Translations under genes and position numbers: made by a program
In this document: positions 8,814 to 21,162 of the stretch, piece by piece
Layout of the letters: the number at the start of each line of letters is the position of its first letter
Position numbering within the stretch: position 1 is the stretch's first letter
NCBI RefSeq assembly: GCF_002795245.1
Contig: NZ_PGVG01000030.1
Span: 1 to 64,000, forward strand
DNA from: Bradyrhizobium forestalis
GTDB taxonomy: Bacteria > Pseudomonadota > Alphaproteobacteria > Rhizobiales > Xanthobacteraceae
DNA length: 64,000 nucleotides
Direction: 5' to 3'
The notes under the pieces: model-generated
The model's database searches: none
Seen by the model: only the letters and a program-made list of their open reading frames with translations
Told to the model about the DNA's origin: nothing

Positions 8814-8908
8814 TGTACAGCACGAGGCTATATCGAAAGAAGCTCGGTCATTCGTTGATTCGTCAACTGGTCCATGATGGGGAAGCGTAAATTTGCTTGG
8901 AGGGATCA

Positions 8909-10051
8909 GTGAAATCCAAAAAGCCGGCCGATCGCATCGATCCCGAAAAATTCGTACCCTTCAGGCGATATCAGGAAAACCGTGAAGCTCTAACCAAGCA
9001 TATTCGAGCTACCGATATCGCCTACGCGCTTACTGTGTGTACTCTTAGCGATCTTCGATTCAAGGCATCCGAGCCCGCTAGGCTCGAGCGAGCCGAGACA
9101 TTTTCGAAAGCTGATTTTGGAGTGCGGAAGATCAAGCGTGAATATGGATGGGTCACTCTCAAGGAATATTCCGAACTTGAGGGCTTGCCGCTTGGTGATG
9201 TTGAGCGGCGCCTCGAAAGAGGCGAGTTGGGTCGGGTCGAGAAGCATCCGAAGTCTGGGTCGGCCGTCGTTATTTGGCCGTCTAGTAAGTCGGGATCGGT
9301 TGAAGCTCAAAACCTAACGGTAGGAATGAGCAATTGGGCGGTGGAGGTTCGTGAACCCAAAGCAATTGTTGGCATTGAATTCGAGGCCGACGATGAAGCT
9401 TCATTAGATCAAGCGCATGCTACGCTGGTTCATTTGGGTCGTGATCTTGGGGAACCAGACTTAGTATATCGGGAAGTAAGTGATCTCTTCTATCGCGGTT
9501 GTTTTCTAAATCTTTGGTCGAGCTTCGAGATATTCGTCAAGGATTGCTTTGGCGAACTATTGCGAAGCTTCCCAGCTGCCCTCGCGGCTCTGCCGGACTG
9601 GAGGAAACTCTCAATTTCTTATGCAGATCTCGTAGTTCAGACTGGCGGACTACAGGACATCTCGTCTCTTCGGGAGTTACTCATCAACACTGAGATTGCG
9701 AAAGCGGAGTCAGGTGGGCGCAGTGTGGCGGGTCTTATCAACCTTCTTAAGTCAGTCTTTGTCTGGCCTGAAGATCTTTATCGAAGATCCTATCGAGACA
9801 AGGGGAATACCGCCACGTCTAGATTCAGAGATCTAGAAGAAATAAGAGAGGTCCGGAATTTTCTGGCACATCAAGGTGGGAAGGATACAGAAGTGCTCAA
9901 AGCGTCAAAGAAGTTGAAATATCTCGATGGGCATCCATTCGTCGACAAAGAATACTTGCACTGGGCTGAAGTTGTGCTGAGTGCAGTTGCACATGGCATC
10001 TCCGAAGACGTCGTGGCAGGGCGTATCTCGGTCTCAAAGGGTGGTTCTTAG
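8909..10051 (+). CDS. Uncharacterised protein with HTH-like segment and HEPN-type Rx4H motif
   Basis: 380 residues from the GTG at 8909, chosen for GGAGGG five bases upstream. I do not recognise a named family. Three parts can be seen: a charged N-terminus; residues about 80-112 (WVTLKEYSELEGLPLGDVERRLERG), which resemble an excisionase/MerR-like helix-turn-helix; and a helical C-terminal half. That half contains CFLNLWSSFEIFVKDCFGELL and later RNFLAH at about 316-321, an R-x4-H motif like that of HEPN ribonuclease domains. Base and codon use is clearly more AT-rich than the neighbours (many AAT, TCT, GAT, TTA codons), which suggests horizontal acquisition. No partner antitoxin gene is visible. 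A role as an RNase toxin or defence effector is inference only. Confidence 0.6.
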   Translation: MKSKKPADRIDPEKFVPFRRYQENREALTKHIRATDIAYALTVCTLSDLRFKASEPARLERAETFSKADFGVRKIKREYGWVTLKEYSELEGLPLGDVERRLERGELGRVEKHPKSGSAVVIWPSSKSGSVEAQNLTVGMSNWAVEVREPKAIVGIEFEADDEASLDQAHATLVHLGRDLGEPDLVYREVSDLFYRGCFLNLWSSFEIFVKDCFGELLRSFPAALAALPDWRKLSISYADLVVQTGGLQDISSLRELLINTEIAKAESGGRSVAGLINLLKSVFVWPEDLYRRSYRDKGNTATSRFRDLEEIREVRNFLAHQGGKDTEVLKASKKLKYLDGHPFVDKEYLHWAEVVLSAVAHGISEDVVAGRISVSKGGS

Positions 10052-10056
10052 CTGCC

Positions 10057-10476
10057 TCAAAACACGTCCTGCTTCCCCCGCGCCAGCGAAAACCCCCGCT
10101 GCACGGCATTGAAGCACGTCAGCCCCACTTGCTCAGACCGGCACGTGAACCCCGCGCGTTGCCACACTTCACCATAGGCCAGCACCGGCAGTGACGCGTC
10201 CATCACGGTGTCGCCGGCGCAGATGCGCCCCGCAGTTCCCTTGGCGCTCATCTCGAAGGCGTGGCCGTAATCGAGCTCGCAATCGGCGGGGCGGCGCGGG
10301 CGAGTCTCCATGTTCATGATGTCGCAGCGGAGCAGGCCCTGACCGTTGTCAGTGAAGAACTGGCAGGCGATGTTCTTCGACGGGGTCAGAAAGCCGATCG
10401 GGCGGTCCTGAGCGTGTGCGGCGCCGGTCACCGGCAGCAGGATCGCCATCAGGATCAATGCGCGCGGCCCGATCAT
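10057..10476 (-). CDS. Secreted DUF6636-like protein of unknown function
   Basis: 139 residues. Residues 1-22 form a clear Sec signal peptide ending in AHAQ, so the product is probably periplasmic. The mature part begins FLTPSKNIACQFF and contains six cysteines (about 38, 50, 66, 86, 111, 120), consistent with disulfides; the SPSKNIxC-type opening resembles the DUF6636 family. The gene ends five bases from the convergent HEPN-like gene. No function can be assigned. Confidence 0.6.
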   Translation of the reverse strand: MIGPRALILMAILLPVTGAAHAQDRPIGFLTPSKNIACQFFTDNGQGLLRCDIMNMETRPRRPADCELDYGHAFEMSAKGTAGRICAGDTVMDASLPVLAYGEVWQRAGFTCRSEQVGLTCFNAVQRGFSLARGKQDVF

Positions 10477-10488
10477 GTCACCCTCAAA

Positions 10489-11436
10489 CTAGCTGTCGAA
10501 AGTCACCGCCGTGGTGTTGGCGCCGCAGACCAGAACCGCAATCCTTTCGCCGGGCGAGGGACGATAGCGGCCGGAGAGCAGCGCGGCAAAGGCGGCCGCG
10601 CCGCCGGGCTCGGCGACCAAGCGCAGGCTTGACCACAAGGCGGCTTGCGCTTGACGGATCGCCTCATCGCTGACCAGGACGACCCGCTCGACATGGGCCC
10701 GTGCGATCGGAAACATCAATTCACCGACGCGCTTTGGCGCGAGGCTGTCCGCGGCAAGGCCGCCAGCCGGTGCATCAACCGGGGCGCCTGCCGCGAGCGC
10801 GGCGTGCAGCGTCGGCGATTGCTCCGGCTCGACCGCTACGATTCGGGTTCGGCCTGAGAACCAGGCTGCGATCCCGCCGATCAGCCCGCCGCCGCCGACC
10901 GCCACCAGCAGCGTGTCGATGCCGGGAGCATCCTGCTCCAGCTCCAGTCCGACGCTGCCCTGGCCGAGCAGGGTTTCGGCCTGGTCGTAGGCATGGACGG
11001 CAAGCGCGCCGGTCTGCGCGACATGGGCTTCGCTCGCGGCGAGCGCATCGGCGTAGCGGCTGCCCGCAATCACGAGCTTCGCGCCATAACCCCTGATGCG
11101 CTCGGCCTTGGCCGGCGAGGTGATGTCAGGCACGAAGATCGTCGCGGGAATGCCGAGCCGCTGCGCCGCATAGGCCACCGCCGCGCCGTGATTGCCGCCG
11201 GAAGCGGCGACGACGCCGGCCTGCGGCACCTGCCGCAGCAAGAGATTGGCGAAAGCGCCCCGCGCCTTGAACGATCCGGAATGCTGCAGCATCTCGAGCT
11301 TGAACGTGACCGGCAGGGCCGGCAGGCCGAAATCGACGAGATCGGCCTGAACCAGCGGCGTGCGCCTGATATGCGGACGGATGACCGCCTCGGTCGCCGC
11401 AATCCGCTCCCGCGTGATGTCCATTGTCGCTGTCAT
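10489..11436 (-). CDS. Threonine/serine dehydratase-like PLP enzyme
   Basis: Fold-type II pyridoxal phosphate enzyme of about 315 residues. Seen directly: the PLP lysine in HSGSFKARGAF, the SGGNHGAAVAYAA loop, the phosphate-binding VAVGGGGLIGG and a C-terminal LVCGANTT. It lacks the C-terminal ACT domain of biosynthetic IlvA, so it is a short catabolic-type dehydratase or serine racemase relative. The start at 11436 (MTATMDITRERI) is preferred; the frame opens at 11475 but those codons overlap the divergent promoter region. Divergent from the ArsR gene, which may control it. Confidence 0.78.
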   Translation of the reverse strand: MTATMDITRERIAATEAVIRPHIRRTPLVQADLVDFGLPALPVTFKLEMLQHSGSFKARGAFANLLLRQVPQAGVVAASGGNHGAAVAYAAQRLGIPATIFVPDITSPAKAERIRGYGAKLVIAGSRYADALAASEAHVAQTGALAVHAYDQAETLLGQGSVGLELEQDAPGIDTLLVAVGGGGLIGGIAAWFSGRTRIVAVEPEQSPTLHAALAAGAPVDAPAGGLAADSLAPKRVGELMFPIARAHVERVVLVSDEAIRQAQAALWSSLRLVAEPGGAAAFAALLSGRYRPSPGERIAVLVCGANTTAVTFDS

Positions 11437-11483
11437 GATACCGTCCCTGATAGCGCATCGGAGCGTTGACATCAATTAGGAAA

Positions 11484-11499
11484 TTAGCAAAATGGCTAA
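11484..11499. promoter_or_regulatory. Inverted repeat abutting the ArsR start codon, probable operator
   Basis: TTAGC and GCTAA are separated by six bases and end directly against the ATG at 11500. A TTGACA lies at 11466-11471. The placement between two divergent genes, one a regulator, suggests autoregulation and control of the dehydratase gene. No ribosome binding site fits in front of the ATG other than the weak GGCTAAA region. Confidence 0.5.
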
Positions 11500-11802
11500 A
11501 TGAAATTTGCCGTCGCCCTGCGTGCGCTCGCCAACGAGCGTCGCCTGCAGATCCTGGAGTGGCTGCGGGACCCGCGGAAGCATTTTCGCGAGCAGGCCGA
11601 CGGCGACCTGGTCGAGGACGGCGTCTGCGGATTGCTGATCGCCGAGAAGCTCGGCGTCAGCGCGCCGACGGTGAGCGAGCACATGCGGGTGCTGACGGCG
11701 GCCAAGCTGGTGCGCGCCAAGCGCATCAAGCAGTGGACGATGTACAAGCGCAACGAGACCGCGATCGCCGCCATCAAGCGCTCGATCCAGGACGGTCTTT
11801 GA
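11500..11802 (+). CDS. ArsR-family winged-helix transcriptional regulator
   Basis: 100 residues. Seen directly: ALANERRLQILEWLRDP, then the recognition helix region LLIAEKLGVSAPTVSEHMRVLTAAKLVRAKR and a wing WTMYKRNE. These are the features of the ArsR fold. No CxCxxC metal-binding motif is present, so it is not a classical arsenic or metal sensor; the single cysteine is in GVCGLL. A palindrome immediately upstream is a likely self-operator. The GST gene follows 140 bases downstream. Confidence 0.82.
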   Translation: MKFAVALRALANERRLQILEWLRDPRKHFREQADGDLVEDGVCGLLIAEKLGVSAPTVSEHMRVLTAAKLVRAKRIKQWTMYKRNETAIAAIKRSIQDGL

Positions 11803-11942
11803 GCGCGCGGCGCGTCAGGCTGTCGGACGTCGTTGCAGCCGGCGCAATGCTCCATTTCCAAGATCTTCCTTGCGCTGCGCCGCTCGTTCCGTGGAGACTG
11901 GACGGCCCTGCGATTTCCCACCCCTTGAGAAGAGCGAAAACC

Positions 11943-12572
11943 ATGTTCCTGATCGGCCAATATGATTCCCCCTTCGTCCGCCGTGTCGCGATTGCGCTGC
12001 GGCTTTACGGGCTCGCCTTCGAGCACAGGCCGTGGTCGACCTTCGGCGATGCCGACAAGATTGCGCCGTACAATCCGCTGCGGCGCGTGCCGACGCTGGT
12101 GCTCGACGACGGCGAGGCGCTGATCGAGAGCATGATCATCCTCGACTATCTCGACGAGCTCGTCGGCGAGGGGAAGGCGATGCTGCCGCGCAACGGCACC
12201 GAGCGGCGCAGGCATTTGCGCATCTGTGCGCTCGCTTCCGGTCTCGGCGACAAGGCGGTGAGCCTGCTCTACGAGCGCGTGCTGCGGAAGGAGCAGCTCG
12301 CGCTGTGGGTCGAGCGTTGCCAGGCTCAGATCGGCGACGTGCTCAAGGTGCTCGAGGCCGAGCGGGCCAAGGTGACGACGCCGTACTGGCTGGGGATGCG
12401 CATCGGCCATGCCGACATCGCGGTGGCCTGCGTCGTCCGCTTCACCCGCGAGGCGCACCCACAGCTGTTCGATGCGTCACGCTATCCGGCCTTGTCAGGG
12501 CATGCCGAGCGCTGCGAGGGGCTCGCCCCGTTCAAGGAAATCGTGCAGCCGCTCGCGCCGCCGAAGGGGTGA
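11943..12572 (+). CDS. Glutathione S-transferase family protein
   Basis: 209 residues. N-terminal thioredoxin-like domain (MFLIGQYDSPFVRRVAIALRL, then NPLRRVPTLVLDDGEALIES with the glutathione-binding cis-proline VPTL and ES motif) followed by a helical domain from about residue 85. The start at 11943 opens directly on the conserved first strand. Substrate is unknown; it may be co-regulated with the ArsR gene upstream. Confidence 0.82.
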   Translation: MFLIGQYDSPFVRRVAIALRLYGLAFEHRPWSTFGDADKIAPYNPLRRVPTLVLDDGEALIESMIILDYLDELVGEGKAMLPRNGTERRRHLRICALASGLGDKAVSLLYERVLRKEQLALWVERCQAQIGDVLKVLEAERAKVTTPYWLGMRIGHADIAVACVVRFTREAHPQLFDASRYPALSGHAERCEGLAPFKEIVQPLAPPKG

Positions 12573-12577
12573 GATCT

Positions 12578-12773
12578 CTTACCCTCCCCTGGAGGGGGAG
12601 GGTCGATCGCGCGCAGCGCGAGCGGGGCGGGGTGACAGACCATCCGCGATCTCGCTGCTTCTGTTCGCGGTCTGGAGGCTCTCAGCGGGGTCTCGTTCGT
12701 GGCTTCACCCCACCTCGGTCCGCATTCCGCTGCGCTGCATGCGAACCGATCCTCCCCCTCCAGGGGAGGATGG
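12578..12773. repeat. Long inverted-repeat element (MITE-like), copy 2
   Basis: 196 bases bounded by CTTACCCTCCCCTGGAGGGG and an inverted, slightly diverged copy ending at 12773, with the same inner blocks (GCGCGAGCGGGGCGGGGTGA and CTTCACCCCACCTCGG) as the copy at 7059-7223. It begins just after the GST stop codon. The 400-base stretch 12573-12971 otherwise holds only the terminator at 12914. Confidence 0.83.
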
Positions 12774-12913
12774 GCATCGTGCGTGTCGGAAGAGCGAATG
12801 GACACATCCGCCGGCGTTACGTCACTGGGCGCAGCAGCCGATGATGAAACAATACCCCTGTTTTGCCCGACGCCGCAACTCGTTTCGGCAAGACCGAAAT
12901 TGTCCCGCCTTTT

Positions 12914-12960
12914 CAACCCCATCGCTACTGTGCATGGGGTTGTTTTCTCACTTTTTGTTT
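12914..12960 (+). terminator. Strong intrinsic terminator on the plus strand, no obvious upstream gene
   Basis: Stem CAACCCCAT / ATGGGGTTG (nine pairs) with an eleven-base loop, followed by TTTTCTCACTTTTTGTTTT. The T-rich side is on the plus strand, so it stops rightward transcription. The nearest plus-strand gene, the GST, ends 340 bases upstream beyond the repeat element. It may stop read-through into metH or end a small RNA. Confidence 0.7.
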
Positions 12961-12971
12961 TGCAGGCGCGC

Positions 12972-16817
<3,846 letters not shown>

Positions 16818-16818
16818 C

Positions 16819-17739
16819 TTACGCTGCCTTCTGCGCGCTCTTGGCGCGAATGCCGAGCAAATGGCTGATCGCGAAGACGAGATCGGCGCGGTTCATGGTG
16901 TAGAAATGGAAGGTGTCGACGCCGTGCTTGGCGAGCTTCTGCACCTGGCCGGCGGCGACGGTCGCCGCCACCAGCTTGCGGGTCTCGGCGTCGTCATCGA
17001 GGCCCTCGAACTTGGCGGCGAACCAGTCGGGCACGGTGGTGCCGGCACGCGTCACGAAGTTTCGCGCCTGCTTGAAATTGTGCATGGGCATGATGCCCGG
17101 CACGATCGGGATGTCGATGCCGCGCGCGCGCACGCGATCGAGATAGCGGAAGTAGAGGTCGTTATCGAAGAACACCTGCGTGATCGCGCGCGTCGCACCC
17201 GCATCGACCTTGGCCTTCAGCGTGTCGATATCGGCGTCGAAGTCGCGCGCCTCGGGGTGCTTCTCGGGATAGGCCGAGACCGACACCTCGATATCGCCAT
17301 GCCGCTTCTTGATTCCCGCGACGAGGTCGGCGGAGCTCTGATAGCCCTCGGGATGGCTGGCATAGGGCGTGCCGATGCCGCCGACGGGATCACCGCGCAG
17401 GGCCACGATGTGGCGAACGCCGACCTCGTGATAGCGGTCGACGATCTCGTCGATCTCGCCGCGCGAGGCGCCGACGCAGGTCAGGTGAGCGGCCGGCAGC
17501 AGCGCGGTTTCTTGCAGGATGCGGGCAATGGTCGAATGGGTGCGCTCGCGGGTCGAGCCGCCGGCGCCATAGGTCACCGAGACGAATTTCGGCTCGAGCG
17601 GGGCCAGCCGCTTGATGGTGTCCCAGAGATTGCGCTCCATCTCCTCGGTCTTGGGCGGAAAGAACTCAAAGGAGATCGCAGGCCGCTTCAGGTGCCCGTC
17701 TTGCCCGTCGGATTGGGCAGGCGTCGTCGGATCGGTCAT
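16819..17739 (-). CDS. metF: Methylenetetrahydrofolate reductase
   Basis: 306 residues; FAD-dependent reduction of 5,10-methylene- to 5-methyltetrahydrofolate. Seen directly: ISFEFFPPKTEEMERNLW, the active-site glutamate region, SVTYGAGGSTRERTHS, HLTCVGASRGEIDEI, RGDPVGG and ITQVFFDNDLYFRYLDR. The start at 17739 (MTDPTTPAQ) has GGAG about eleven bases upstream; the longer frame to 17820 has an atypical Pro/Arg/Trp-rich N-terminus. First gene of the metF-metH operon. Confidence 0.95.
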   Translation of the reverse strand: MTDPTTPAQSDGQDGHLKRPAISFEFFPPKTEEMERNLWDTIKRLAPLEPKFVSVTYGAGGSTRERTHSTIARILQETALLPAAHLTCVGASRGEIDEIVDRYHEVGVRHIVALRGDPVGGIGTPYASHPEGYQSSADLVAGIKKRHGDIEVSVSAYPEKHPEARDFDADIDTLKAKVDAGATRAITQVFFDNDLYFRYLDRVRARGIDIPIVPGIMPMHNFKQARNFVTRAGTTVPDWFAAKFEGLDDDAETRKLVAATVAAGQVQKLAKHGVDTFHFYTMNRADLVFAISHLLGIRAKSAQKAA

Positions 17740-18139
17740 GGCACCACTCACTCCAAGGCTCTCGCTCAGCCACGGCGGCCAGCGGCCGCACCTAGCTCCG
17801 GGAGGCCTAAGATAGGGCAAAGCCGGTTCGATCGACAGCCCATCAGTGATGGGAAGTGGCCCACTTACGCCAACAATCTCTGAATTATTGAGCGTATATC
17901 GATATGGGTGGGAAGTTGATGCGACCTAAATTACTATATAAAATCAGTGTATTGAGCTGAACCTGATTCGACCTTGAGTGTCCTTGCTCTTTGTGGGCTG
18001 TGTGAATCTGCGTGATTGTGGCTGCCCCTTGTCCCACCACTCCGGTTCCGCCGAGGCACGTGGCCGCTCCACCTGCACACGTCAGACCTGCGCAGCCTGC
18101 CCATTGCCGCCGCGCCGGCCTCCATTACCTTAAGCCGCC
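17740..18139. other. Intergenic region between divergent metF and the LLM oxidoreductase
   Basis: About 400 bases without a gene. The middle (17880-17960) is AT-rich (TAAATTACTATATAAAATCA) and is the likely site of both divergent promoters. I looked for a SAM or cobalamin riboswitch in front of metF and could not identify the conserved core of either. Confidence 0.5.
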
Positions 18140-19153
18140 ATGATCCCGCTCTCCGTCCTCGACCTCTCCGTGGTCACCACCGGCACCAAGCCCGCCGCGG
18201 CGCTGCGCAACAGCATCGATCTGGCGCGCCACGTCGATGGGCTCGGCTATGTCCGCTACTGGCTCGCCGAGCATCACAACCTCGCCTCCGTCGCGAGCCC
18301 CGCGCCCGACGTGATGATCGGGCAGATCGCGGCGGTGACAAAGCACATCCGCGTCGGCTCCGGCGGCGTGATGCTGCCCAATCACGCGCCGCTGGTGGTG
18401 GCCGAGCGCTTCAAGATGCTGCAGGCGCTGTTTCCCGGCCGGATCGATCTCGGTCTCGGTCGCGCGCCGGGCACCGATGGTGCCACGGCCTATGCGCTCA
18501 GAAGCCGGCTCGACCGTCGCGAGGGCGACGATTTTCTGGAGCGGCTGCACGAGCTGATCCTGTGGGAGACCCGCGAATTCCCTGCAGGGCACCCCTACAA
18601 CAATGTCGTCGCGATGCCCGACGATACCAGGCTGCCGCCGATCTGGCTGCTTGGCTCCAGCGATTATTCCTCGGAATTGGCCGCCCAGGTCGGCATGGGC
18701 TTCGCCTTCGCCCATCATTTCGCGTCCCACGACGCGATCGATGCGATGGTGCATTACCGCGATCGTTTCCAGCCCTCTGCCTGGCGTGCGAGCCCGCATG
18801 CGATTCTTGCGGTCGCCGTCATTGCGGCAGACACCGACGAGGAGGCCGAAAGGCTCGCCTCTTCCTTTGACCTCAACCGCCTTCGCCGCGACCGCGGTCA
18901 ATATCTGCCGCTGCCAAGCGTCGAGGAGGCGATGGCCTATCCGTATACGGAGGCCGAGCGCACCTCGATCCTCCGCAACCGCTCGCGCCTGTTCGTCGGC
19001 AGCCCCGCGACGGTGCAGAAGAAGCTGCAGCCCTTGATCTACGCGAGCAAGCCGGACGAGCTGATGGTGATCACGGCGGTGTATGACCACGAGGCGCGGA
19101 AGAAGTCGTATTCGTTGCTGGCGGAGGCGTTCGGGCTGGTGAAGGCGGCGTAA
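18140..19153 (+). CDS. LLM-class flavin-dependent oxidoreductase
   Basis: 337-residue luciferase-like monooxygenase fold. Seen directly: the N-terminal LSVLDLSVVTTG, YWLAEHHNLASVASPAPDVMIG, the VGSGGVMLPNHAPLVVAERF strand-loop and FPGRIDLGLGRAPGTDG, typical of the YhbW-like subgroup. It should use reduced FMN; the substrate is unknown. Stand-alone gene, convergent with pheA across a repeat. Confidence 0.85.
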   Translation: MIPLSVLDLSVVTTGTKPAAALRNSIDLARHVDGLGYVRYWLAEHHNLASVASPAPDVMIGQIAAVTKHIRVGSGGVMLPNHAPLVVAERFKMLQALFPGRIDLGLGRAPGTDGATAYALRSRLDRREGDDFLERLHELILWETREFPAGHPYNNVVAMPDDTRLPPIWLLGSSDYSSELAAQVGMGFAFAHHFASHDAIDAMVHYRDRFQPSAWRASPHAILAVAVIAADTDEEAERLASSFDLNRLRRDRGQYLPLPSVEEAMAYPYTEAERTSILRNRSRLFVGSPATVQKKLQPLIYASKPDELMVITAVYDHEARKKSYSLLAEAFGLVKAA

Positions 19154-19162
19154 GCCGCTCTC

Positions 19163-19304
19163 GTGCCCCGGACGCAGCGCAGCGCTTCCCCGGCGATGCG
19201 AAGCATCGTCCGGTGCAGCGGTGCGCTGCTGAGCCGGGGCCCATCTCGCGACAGGGTATTCGTGGCCCCTGGGTCCCGGCTCGCGCTTCGCGCGTCCGGG
19301 ACAC
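19163..19304. repeat. Palindromic repeat between convergent genes
   Basis: Starts GTGCCCCGGACGCAGCGCAG and ends with the inverted GCGCGTCCGGGACAC; internal inverted pieces (GATGCGAAGCATC, CCGGGACCCAGGGGCC-type) allow a branched hairpin. It fills the space between two convergent stop codons, where it may act as a bidirectional transcription barrier. Confidence 0.75.
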
Positions 19305-19309
19305 GCGGG

Positions 19310-20167
19310 TCAATCCTGCGCTTCGCTGAACGTCGCGCGGAACGGATGTCCCGGATACACGCCGACGATGCGGAATTCGCGCGAGAAGAATTTCAGCTCC
19401 TCGATCGCGAAGGCGAGGCCCTTGTCATCGGGGTGGCCCTCGACGTCGGCATAAAACTGCGTGGCGAAGAAATTGCCGTCGACCATGTAGCTCTCGAGCT
19501 TGGTCATGTTGACGCCGTTGGTGGCGAAGCCGCCGAGCGCCTTGTAGAGCGCCGCCGGCAAATTGCGCACGCGGAAGACAAAAGTGGTGACGAGCGGGCC
19601 GGTGCCTTGGGGCGCCCATTTCGGCTCGCGCGCCAGCACCACGAAACGCGTGGTGTTGTGCGCCTCGTCCTCGATGTCCTCGGCGAGGATGTCGAGGCCG
19701 TAGATCTTTGCGGCCAGGCGCGAGGCGATCGCAGCGACCGTCTTGTCCTTGCGCTCGGAGATGTCGCGGGCGCTGCCGGCGGTGTCGGCGTGGACGATCG
19801 GCTTGATGCCGAGCTTGCGGATCATGCGCCGGCACTGGCCGAGCGCATGCACATGGCTCTCGACGCTCTTGATGTCTTCGAGCCTGGTGCCCTTCACCGC
19901 CATCAGTTGATGCCGGACCGGCAGAAACCATTCGCCGATGATGAAGAGGCCGGAGGCCGGCAGCAGATGGTGGATGTCGGCAACGCGGCCCGCGACCGAG
20001 TTCTCGATCGGGATCATGCCGAGGTCGGCTTCGCCCGATGAGATCGCCGACAGCGCGTCCTCGAAGGTGGCGCAGGGCATCGGCTCGGCGTCGGGATAGG
20101 CCTCGACGATGGCGATGTGGGAATTGGCTCCGGGCTCGCCCTGGAATGCGATTTTCATCTTGCTCAT
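19310..20167 (-). CDS. pheA: Prephenate dehydratase
   Basis: 285 residues; converts prephenate to phenylpyruvate in phenylalanine synthesis. Seen directly: IAFQGEPGANSHIA, IPIENSVAGRVADIHHLL, and the catalytic TRF motif in HNTTRFVVLA, followed by a C-terminal ACT regulatory domain (LPAALYKALGGFATNGVNMTKLESY). The usual ESRP of the ACT domain is ESYM here. It is the monofunctional form without chorismate mutase. It follows kdsB on the same strand after 21 bases. Confidence 0.95.
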   Translation of the reverse strand: MSKMKIAFQGEPGANSHIAIVEAYPDAEPMPCATFEDALSAISSGEADLGMIPIENSVAGRVADIHHLLPASGLFIIGEWFLPVRHQLMAVKGTRLEDIKSVESHVHALGQCRRMIRKLGIKPIVHADTAGSARDISERKDKTVAAIASRLAAKIYGLDILAEDIEDEAHNTTRFVVLAREPKWAPQGTGPLVTTFVFRVRNLPAALYKALGGFATNGVNMTKLESYMVDGNFFATQFYADVEGHPDDKGLAFAIEELKFFSREFRIVGVYPGHPFRATFSEAQD

Positions 20168-20188
20168 GCTCGGCCTTGTAGCAGCGGC

Positions 20189-20929
20189 TCAGGATTTGGA
20201 AAGGATGCTGCGCGCGGTTTCGAGATCGGGCGGCGTGTCGACGCCGCGGGGCACGCTGTCGACGATCATGATGTCGATCCGCATGCCGGCCTCCACGGCC
20301 CGGAGCTGTTCCAGGCTCTCCTGGCGTTCCAGGGGGGAAGGCGGCAGCGACACGAACCGCTCCAGTGCCGCGCGGCGATAGGCATAAAGGCCGATGTGGT
20401 GGTATCGCGGTCCGTTGCCGTAAGGGGCTGTGGCCCGGGTGAAATAAAGTGCCCGCAACCGCTTTGGCCCGATCGGCGAGCCGATCGCCTTCACGACGCT
20501 CGGCGCGAGGTCCTCCTCCTCCGTGTGGATCTGCGAGGCCAACGTGACGATGTCGACAGCGGGGTCGTCAAAGGGCGGCAGCACCTCGCGGATGGTCTGC
20601 GGCGTGATGGTCGGGAAATCGCCCTGGAGATTGATCACGATCTCGGCCTTGCCCTCGGGGTCGAGCTTCTGCATGGCCTCGTGGATGCGGTCGGAGCCCG
20701 AGGGGTGGTCGGAGCGGGTCATCACAGCCTCGCCGCCATGGGCGGTCACCACCGAGGCGATCTCGTCGGTGTCGGTGGCGACCGCGACCCGGCCGATTGC
20801 AGCGGCCTCGGCGCGGCGCAGCACATGCACGATCATCGGCAATCCCGCGATATCGGCGAGCGGCTTGCCGGGCAGGCGGGTGGCGGCCATGCGGGCCGGG
20901 ATCAGCACCAGGATGCGAGGATCGGTCAT
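20189..20929 (-). CDS. kdsB: 3-deoxy-manno-octulosonate cytidylyltransferase
   Basis: 246 residues; activates Kdo with CTP to CMP-Kdo for lipopolysaccharide core synthesis. Seen directly: LVLIPARMAATRLPGKPLADIAG, VATDTDEI, MTRSDHPSGSDRIHEA, NLQGDFPTI and YAYRRAALERF, all characteristic of KdsB. Start at MTDPRILV. In the same orientation as and directly upstream of pheA, probably co-transcribed. Confidence 0.96.
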   Translation of the reverse strand: MTDPRILVLIPARMAATRLPGKPLADIAGLPMIVHVLRRAEAAAIGRVAVATDTDEIASVVTAHGGEAVMTRSDHPSGSDRIHEAMQKLDPEGKAEIVINLQGDFPTITPQTIREVLPPFDDPAVDIVTLASQIHTEEEDLAPSVVKAIGSPIGPKRLRALYFTRATAPYGNGPRYHHIGLYAYRRAALERFVSLPPSPLERQESLEQLRAVEAGMRIDIMIVDSVPRGVDTPPDLETARSILSKS

Positions 20930-21162
20930 GGGTTCAAATTCTTGGGGTCAAGAGCCTGGAAACGGGGCGCTTTCCGCGCCGAGAAATGCGGTGGGGACGG
21001 GCTGAAAGCCGGCTCGCTTATACGGGTTGCCAGACCCCGGGCAAACCGATATCTCAATGGCAAAACTCGGGGAAACAATAAGGAACGTTTTGATTCTCCC
21101 GAGGCTCGTCCTTGCGGCCATTTGGGCCGCTGTTTCCTTCTTGCGGTGGGGCCTGGCCGGAA

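Noticed and set aside
17740..17900. Possible SAM or cobalamin riboswitch before metF
   Set aside because: Expected for methionine genes, but I could not find the conserved cores or a convincing fold.
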